From positions 1-5,673 of the forward strand of contig CAJWJW010000092.1 in the NCBI GenBank assembly GCA_913041775.1: DNA of 5,673 bases. The letters are read 5' to 3'. Shown piece by piece: positions 1-4,475 of this stretch. The first letter of the stretch is position 1; the number at the start of each line of letters is the position of its first letter. The position numbers and the translations under genes were made by a program. The notes under the pieces were generated by a model. The model was given only the letters and a program-made list of their open reading frames with translations. It was not told the DNA's origin and did not search any database. The DNA is from an uncultured Flavobacteriales bacterium. Its GTDB lineage: Bacteria > Bacteroidota > Bacteroidia > Flavobacteriales > UBA7430.

Positions 1-40
1 CGTTTAAGTAGTCTTTGATCCAGCTATATGATACCTTCAT
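1..40 (-). CDS. pheT: Phenylalanyl-tRNA synthetase beta subunit, first 13 codons only (runs off the window)
   Basis: An ATG at 40-38 on the minus strand opens a frame reading MKVSYSWIKDYLN before the window ends. This matches the typical start of bacterial PheT, especially in Bacteroidota (MK-x-S-x-x-W-[IL]-K-x-[YW]-[IL]-N). PheT is the large subunit of the cytoplasmic (alpha-beta)2 enzyme that charges tRNA-Phe and carries the editing site. Only 13 of roughly 800 expected residues are visible, so the call rests on this N-terminal signature alone. The start is supported by a promoter with a perfect TAnnTTTG -7 box about 24 bases upstream and by the strong terminator of the previous gene just beyond it, so pheT appears to begin its own transcription unit. 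The short match could be coincidental; the next few hundred bases would settle it. Confidence 0.75.
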   Translation of the reverse strand, partial: MKVSYSWIKDYLN

Positions 41-63
41 AATAATACGAGTTTTAAGAAGTA

Positions 64-93
64 CAAAAGTACGGATTGTACTCCACATAGAAA
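64..93 (-). promoter_or_regulatory. Bacteroidota-type promoter for pheT
   Basis: On the minus strand TACTTTTG (71-64) is an exact match to the Bacteroidota housekeeping-sigma -7 consensus TAnnTTTG. TTTC (93-90) is a one-mismatch version of the TTTG -33 element, with an 18-base spacer. Transcription would start near 57-60, giving a leader of about 17-20 bases before the pheT ATG at 40. The site lies between the terminator of the upstream gene and the pheT start, where a promoter is expected. The triplicated GTAC (61-64, 69-72, 78-81) over this region is noted but has no assigned role. Confidence 0.55.
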
Positions 94-102
94 GTATAGA
101 GC

Positions 103-130
103 AAAAAAAAAGCCCCGAATCTTCGGGGCT
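103..130 (-). terminator. Rho-independent terminator of the small T9SS-sorted protein gene
   Basis: AGCCCCGAA (111-119) and TTCGGGGCT (122-130) are perfect inverted complements, giving a GC-rich stem of 7-8 bp with a 4-6 base loop. Read on the minus strand the stem is followed by an unbroken run of nine T (111-103). It begins 16 bases after the stop codon at 147-149, as expected for a terminator of that gene. The plus-strand side is followed only by TTTAAAA, so it would be weak in the other direction. It also insulates the pheT promoter, whose -33 element is about ten bases further on. Confidence 0.9.
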
Positions 131-146
131 TTAAAATCGTATGATC

Positions 147-815
147 TTAATGTGTAATAATTAGTTTTTGCACCTCAGTAGCTTTTCCATTTACAGAGAA
201 AGTATAGAAGTAAATACCTGCTTCAAAAGCGTTTAATTGGATTGACTTAGAATTTAAAACTACATCGCTGTATATTTTATTTCCTAACATGTCATACAAT
301 ACAAACATAGCTTCCTTTTGTGCTGTGTATTCCAAATGCAAAACATCGCTTGCTGGATTTGGATAAACTCCAAAATTAGTTTCTGTTTCCTCTACTCCAA
401 TAATTGCAACACTTGTAAATGATACATCAGTACAAACTTTGTCTGAAGGATTATCAACAAGAGAAAAACAATACTTAATGATGAAGGTTTCATCTTCAGG
501 CATATCATTAATATAACCAGAAAAGCCGTCAAAACTTCCTCCGGCAGCAATATCAATCGGCACACCTGATACATTCACCGTTGGTGGATAACAAGTAGTA
601 CCCCAACAAAAAGTAGACATAATGTCGTATGAGCTATCATATGATCTAGTAACAATAACAGTTAAATCTACATCTGTATCATTCATTACATCAAAGTGGG
701 CTACACATTGATCTCCAGCTACTGCAAAATAGTATTCTTCTGGATTAATTGATAAGGACTGTGAAAAAGCTGCAAAACTCAACAACGTTAAAAAAGTAAG
801 TAATGTTTTTTTCAT
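147..815 (-). CDS. Small secreted cysteine-containing protein with T9SS type A C-terminal sorting domain
   Basis: A 222-residue exported protein of unknown function. Residues 1-19 form a Sec signal peptide (MKKTLLTFLTLLSFAAFSQ; cleavage likely near S18/Q19). Residues about 20-135 form a beta-rich domain I cannot place in a named family, with five cysteines (C37, C70, C75, C116, C128), two of them in the motif FCWGTTCY. Residues about 149-222 are a type A T9SS sorting domain: YPNPASD at 151-157, YDMLGNKIY in the middle, AGIYFYTF near 199-206 and a final KLIITH. Such domains direct export across the outer membrane through SprA and are usually removed at the surface by PorU. The ATG at 815 is chosen because a further in-frame TTG (824) only adds three residues before an already complete signal peptide. 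Its own terminator follows at 103-130, and a palindromic terminator separates it from the upstream thioredoxin-like gene, so it is probably transcribed alone; I found no convincing promoter in 816-879. The cysteine pattern next to a secreted thioredoxin-like protein hints at a redox link, which is inference only. Confidence 0.88.
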   Translation of the reverse strand: MKKTLLTFLTLLSFAAFSQSLSINPEEYYFAVAGDQCVAHFDVMNDTDVDLTVIVTRSYDSSYDIMSTFCWGTTCYPPTVNVSGVPIDIAAGGSFDGFSGYINDMPEDETFIIKYCFSLVDNPSDKVCTDVSFTSVAIIGVEETETNFGVYPNPASDVLHLEYTAQKEAMFVLYDMLGNKIYSDVVLNSKSIQLNAFEAGIYFYTFSVNGKATEVQKLIITH

Positions 816-879
816 AATGGTCAATTTTTTCTGTTTGAGAGTATACTTCCTTTGTCAAAAACTGTACCAAAAAAATCTA

Positions 880-915
880 ATTAAAAAAGGCTTCCATATG
901 GAAGCCTTTTTTAAT
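880..915 (-). terminator. Perfectly palindromic terminator after the thioredoxin-like T9SS gene
   Basis: Positions 880-915 form a 36-base perfect palindrome with its centre between 897 and 898. Each half contains A6, the stem GGCTTCC and AT at the axis, so a hairpin of GGCTTCC/GGAAGCC with an ATAT loop is flanked by an A6 run and a T6 run. It starts 18 bases after the stop codon of the gene ending at 934. By symmetry it can terminate in both directions, although both flanking genes are on the minus strand. Confidence 0.88.
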
Positions 916-933
916 AATATGATCCTAAGCGTA

Positions 934-2433
934 TTACTTAATAATATTCAACTTTTCAGTCATCAATTCGTTACCTACTTTAATGTTTACGTAGAATAAA
1001 CCAGCATTTAAAGTTGCAACTGGCAACTCAACTTTGTTTAATCCAGCAGACATATCCGCAGTATAAGTAAATATTTTTTGACCTAAAGTATTTAATACTT
1101 CAATAACAACTACGTTAGACTCAACTAAGTTAAGTTCGATAGCAGCATTGTTTGTAGCAGGATTAGGGTAGATAGAAAGTTTATTAACTAATACCTCTTC
1201 GATACCTACTCCGTGAGTAACCTCAAAAGAAACTGTTTGATCTACACCCCAGTTTCCTGTGATATTAATCAATTCAACACCCTCTGCATCAGTAACGACG
1301 ATAGAACCGTCTGTACCGTTACCAGAACCAGAGTATCCAGTTTGACCATCACCATAAGCATCCATAGCAGTAAATGTATAACATCCGTTTGCTAAAGATT
1401 CCATATGATTATGAACCATATCAGCATCAGGACCACCACCGTCAAAGTCATCTTCTCCCCCACCTTCGTATGATGCACTTGCTACAAGAGTTCCATCAGA
1501 ATTACGAATTTCCCAAGTAGTTTCAACAGGGTAAAAATCAGTAGAAACCTCAACATTAATAGAAGAATGGGTAGGAGTTGCAGTACTTAAAGAAACTTGA
1601 ATTGAATTATCTCCAGCAACTAAGTCATTAGACATAACAACTTCAAAGGTAACCGACTGGTTACCAGGAGAGATGTCAGATAAAGTTACTTGCTCAGAAC
1701 CAAAAGTAGATAAAGAACCAGTCCAGTCAGTAGACGATACAGTTGCACCACCTACGATTGTATTAATAGTACAGGCAGTCATATCAACTGTACCCATATT
1801 TAATATAGTAACTACAGGAGTGATTTTATCACCACCACAAGAAATAAGTTCAGAATTGTAAGATTGCATAACAGCGTTAGAACCTTCAACAGGCTGAGGA
1901 CAAGTATTCATAAACACTTCTTCAGCTAAAGTCTCAACTGTCCAGTAAATGGTGCCAGGTCCCTGCCCTATTTCAGTTACAGATCTATCTGGGCAAATAA
2001 GGTAAATTGTAGGGTAGTAACCTAAAGCATAATCTGTTGCAATAGAAGCATCAGCATCGTCCGCTAAAGGGTAGTTAATTAATGAAGTCCAATCTCCAAC
2101 TGAATTCCCACCACCAGATAAAGATGAAGCAGGGGTAGAAGCATCAGACTCTACTGCGATAGTGAAAACAGAGTTGTCTCCACTTGCACCATAAAGAGCA
2201 TCAAACTCATCAAAAACTTCAGTTTCAGCAAAAGTCCAACACGGACTACACCAAACTGCAAATAAATCTAATAATACAGGCTTTCCTTCGTCTAAGATAT
2301 CGTAAAGATTGTGTGTATTCCCATCAATATCAGTAATGGTAAAGTTAGGAGCAGTAGAGCCAGCAGGTAACTGAGCAAAAGCAGTACCTAATGACATAGC
2401 AATAGCTGCTAGTGTAAGTAAAAATTTCTTCAT
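934..2433 (-). CDS. Secreted thioredoxin-like protein with T9SS type A C-terminal sorting domain
   Basis: A 499-residue exported multidomain protein. Residues 1-20 are a Sec signal peptide (MKKFLLTLAAIAMSLGTAFA, cleavage before Q21). Residues about 24-178 are a thioredoxin/TlpA-like fold: APNFTITDIDG entry strand, the redox motif WCSPC (W61, C62, C65) and a cis-proline candidate P141 in GYYPTIYLI. Residues about 195-297 form a beta-sandwich resembling CARDB-type adhesion domains. Residues about 300-407 are a domain seen in many Bacteroidota secreted proteins, with GCYTF and DAYGDG (350-363) in an Asp/Gly-rich setting suggestive of metal binding. Residues about 418-499 are the T9SS sorting domain: YPNPA (422-426), NTLGQKIF, LNAGLFYVNI and final KLNIIK. 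It probably acts as a disulfide oxidoreductase outside the cell or on its surface; the substrate is unknown. The ATG at 2433 is preferred over an in-frame GTG at 2469, which would put twelve polar, lysine-rich residues before the signal peptide and lie upstream of the A-rich leader. It is followed by its own terminator at 880-915. Confidence 0.92.
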   Translation of the reverse strand: MKKFLLTLAAIAMSLGTAFAQLPAGSTAPNFTITDIDGNTHNLYDILDEGKPVLLDLFAVWCSPCWTFAETEVFDEFDALYGASGDNSVFTIAVESDASTPASSLSGGGNSVGDWTSLINYPLADDADASIATDYALGYYPTIYLICPDRSVTEIGQGPGTIYWTVETLAEEVFMNTCPQPVEGSNAVMQSYNSELISCGGDKITPVVTILNMGTVDMTACTINTIVGGATVSSTDWTGSLSTFGSEQVTLSDISPGNQSVTFEVVMSNDLVAGDNSIQVSLSTATPTHSSINVEVSTDFYPVETTWEIRNSDGTLVASASYEGGGEDDFDGGGPDADMVHNHMESLANGCYTFTAMDAYGDGQTGYSGSGNGTDGSIVVTDAEGVELINITGNWGVDQTVSFEVTHGVGIEEVLVNKLSIYPNPATNNAAIELNLVESNVVVIEVLNTLGQKIFTYTADMSAGLNKVELPVATLNAGLFYVNIKVGNELMTEKLNIIK

Positions 2434-2460
2434 GGTTTGTTTTTTGTTTGTTTGTTTTTT
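2434..2460 (-). promoter_or_regulatory. A-rich translation leader made of AAAC units
   Basis: Immediately before the ATG at 2433 the minus strand has 27 bases built only of A and C, with repeated CAAA/AAAC units and no purine-rich Shine-Dalgarno sequence. Bacteroidota often lack Shine-Dalgarno sites and favour A-rich, unstructured leaders, so this run supports the chosen start codon. No protein-binding site can be claimed from the sequence alone. Confidence 0.5.
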
Positions 2461-2489
2461 AACAGGCACAAGTTAGTAATTATTATGCC

Positions 2490-2520
2490 CAAAAAGAAAC
2501 CTCTAATGTATTTTTAGGTT
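2490..2520 (-). terminator. Possible weak terminator after the sprA 3' end
   Basis: Read on the minus strand, AACC-TAA at the end of the sprA frame (including its TAA stop) can pair with TTA-GA-GGTT just downstream, with a two-base bulge and a seven-base loop, and is followed by TCTTTTT. The stem is short and AT-rich, so termination would be partial at best, and read-through into the thioredoxin-like gene is quite possible. Confidence 0.25.
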
Positions 2521-4475
2521 CCAAAGGTAAACCTAAGCTTTAAACCAAAACTATTATTGGCGGTATCGTAGGAGCTTGCAACCTCATATTTAGCAACCAT
2601 TCTATCGTAAAACAATTGAATATTTACACGTTCACTGAGCACGTAGTCGACGGTAGTCTTTACTGAAATATCGGTTCTACCACTTACACCTTGATGCGTG
2701 TTTTCTTCTAAACTACGAATGGCAGAAACGGACTTACGAATAGAGAAATCTAAATTCAAATCTAAATTAGATGAGAAGGTTTTTTTCCCGTTTGCAGTGC
2801 TTAAGCTAATTTCAAAGTCGTCTATTCTGTACCCTAATCCAAGTGTGAAGCTTTGCCCAGCTTGTTCCTGAATTTGGTTATTATTCAAACTCAATGTAAC
2901 CTGACGGTCTCTACTGTACTCCATTCTAGTAGTTAGACTATTATTCATAGTCATATCTAGTTTTATAAGTGGACTAAACTGCTCATTTATATTTACCGTT
3001 TGTACTTGATCGGAATTTAAGTAATTATTGTTCGCATCGAAATTCTCTGGATTCAATTCTGGAGTTCCTGAATGAGGATGTTCAAGCTCGTTATAGAACA
3101 AATTGGTAGTGTACGAATTTATTGCGTAGGTTGAAGTATAAGCATGAGACAAGGACACTGTTTTAAAATGTTTTTTAATCCACTTTATATTGGTAAGACC
3201 ATCGTATTTCACAGACCAATTTGGAAGAGGTATAGTCGGAAACTTTTCGAGGGTTTGTGAAGAAGCATCTTTACCTGAATAAGCAGCCATAAAGGCAGGT
3301 ATTAAAACTTCTTGTGAGTTAGGACCATAGCCAACAGGGTATTCAATATTATCATTATTTATTTGCCCATTGCTTGCAGCCACCCTTTTTGCCATTTCAG
3401 AACGCATCGCCCTAAAATCATCAAATGTTTGGGAGGAGTTTATTTCCATTTTCCTAAAAGAAGTATTAATGGCTAAGAAAGACATGGTAAAGCTTCCTGT
3501 TTCGTTTCTATTTAAACTCTCAAAAAGCGGATCTTCTTGTGTCCCTGTATTTCTAAAAATTTCGGAGGTGTTAACCGTTTGATTTCTTTGTGCTGTAATT
3601 TTAAATCGCAGTTTTTTTATTGGCTCAATTGTCGAACGGAAATTAATACGAGAAGTAAACTGCGTTGTGTATTGCTGATTTAATAAAGTATCGCTAGAAA
3701 TCCATCCTTTATTTGCAAAGGACGCCAAGCCCTCAGAGTCTAATTGTTGTCCCGTAACAAACTTCCAACCTGGCGCTGTATTGGTATTAAACATATTATC
3801 CTGCCCTAGTGCACCAGTATTGGGCTTAAATCCAGGAAGCATAGCACCATTACGGCCATCGTAACTCAGATTTATACTTTGCACAGACAATAAAGTTCTA
3901 GTGAGGTGTTCGAAAAACTTAAATTCGCGCTCCTCTTCCTCATCTTCTTTTTCTTCGTCTTTACCTTCTTCGTCCTTGTTCTTTTTCGAATCCTTTTCAG
4001 ATGTTCTTGGTTTCGAACTCTTCTTATCAGTCTCTCTACTTCTAGCACCCTCACCTTTCTTTCTACTAGAGGCAGAAGAAGTAACTTTCTTAAAATAGGG
4101 AACTTTATTATAAAGTGATTTTAAATTTAGTTGAGCATTTATTTTTCGATTGTTTGTATTTTGGATAACGTTACCCAAATTAATAGAATCGTTTACGGTT
4201 GCTCTAGATCCTGCAGCCCAATCGTAAGTAGCATCGTAATTTAAAGACAAGGTCATCCAATCGGTAAGTGGGAATTTATTTAGAGGAACAGTATAACGCA
4301 TATCAAACTGATGATGATAGGAGGTTGTTCGTCCAAAAGTCAAGATACTATCTCGTAGTGCATCGCGTTCAGATTGGCTGTCGATCTTTCCCTCTGGTTC
4401 ATCTACAATAGAACGAGAATTGGTCGAGAAATTTAACTTTACACTTCTGGCCAAATCAAATTTTACACTATAATT
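2514..4475 (-). other. sprA: SprA (Sov) T9SS outer-membrane translocon, C-terminal ~650 residues only
   Basis: SprA is the giant (about 2400 residues) outer-membrane beta-barrel pore of the type IX secretion system, needed in Flavobacterium for gliding adhesin and enzyme export. Recognisable SprA features, numbered from the ATG at 5606, are YSVKFDLARSVKLNFS (379-394), the VDEPEG segment (401-406), FGRTTSYHHQFDMRYTVPLNKFPLTDW (given as FGRTTSYHHQ at 424-433 and TVPLNKFPLTDW at 439-450), NYDATYDWAAGS (456-467), TIQNxN-like IQNTNN (481-486), and SYDGRNGAMLPGF (581-593). The remainder, to the terminal strand LKLRFTFGT, is a series of alternating amphipathic beta strands as expected for the barrel. 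A charged low-complexity insert is at 510-561. The signal peptide, the SprA_N regions and about 1700 residues are missing on the N-terminal side, replaced by helicase sequence. The gene lies directly upstream of two genes for T9SS-exported proteins, consistent with a normal T9SS genome on this side of the join. The C-terminus and stop look intact. Confidence 0.85.

Noticed and set aside
61..81. Three GTAC tetramers as an operator
   Set aside because: The motif is very short and the spacing uneven; AT-rich promoters give such repeats by chance.
838..872. Promoter for the small T9SS-sorted gene (TATACTCT at 845-838 with an upstream TTTG, minus strand)
   Set aside because: The -7 element lacks the TTTG half and the 22-base spacer is at the long end; not convincing.
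817..999. Plus-strand open frame of 60 codons
   Set aside because: It runs through the palindromic terminator and into the antisense of the conserved T9SS sorting domain; no leader or family resemblance.
1213..1861. Plus-strand open frames of about 60 codons opposite the thioredoxin-like gene
   Set aside because: Antisense shadows of a well-supported coding region with clear domains.
2434..2469. Longer start (GTG at 2469) for the thioredoxin-like protein
   Set aside because: It would add a 12-residue polar stretch before a complete signal peptide and translate the A/C-only leader.
2468..2495. Promoter for the thioredoxin-like gene (TTTTTG at 2495-2490 and TAACTTGT at 2475-2468, minus strand)
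   Set aside because: The -7 element departs from TAnnTTTG at its last two bases and the spacer is only 14 bases, shorter than the usual 17-23.
3901..4118. Plus-strand open frames rich in serine or in phenylalanine/leucine
   Set aside because: They are the antisense of the Lys/Glu/Asp/Ser-rich insert of SprA; the repetitive codons read open on the other strand. No start signals or recognisable protein features.
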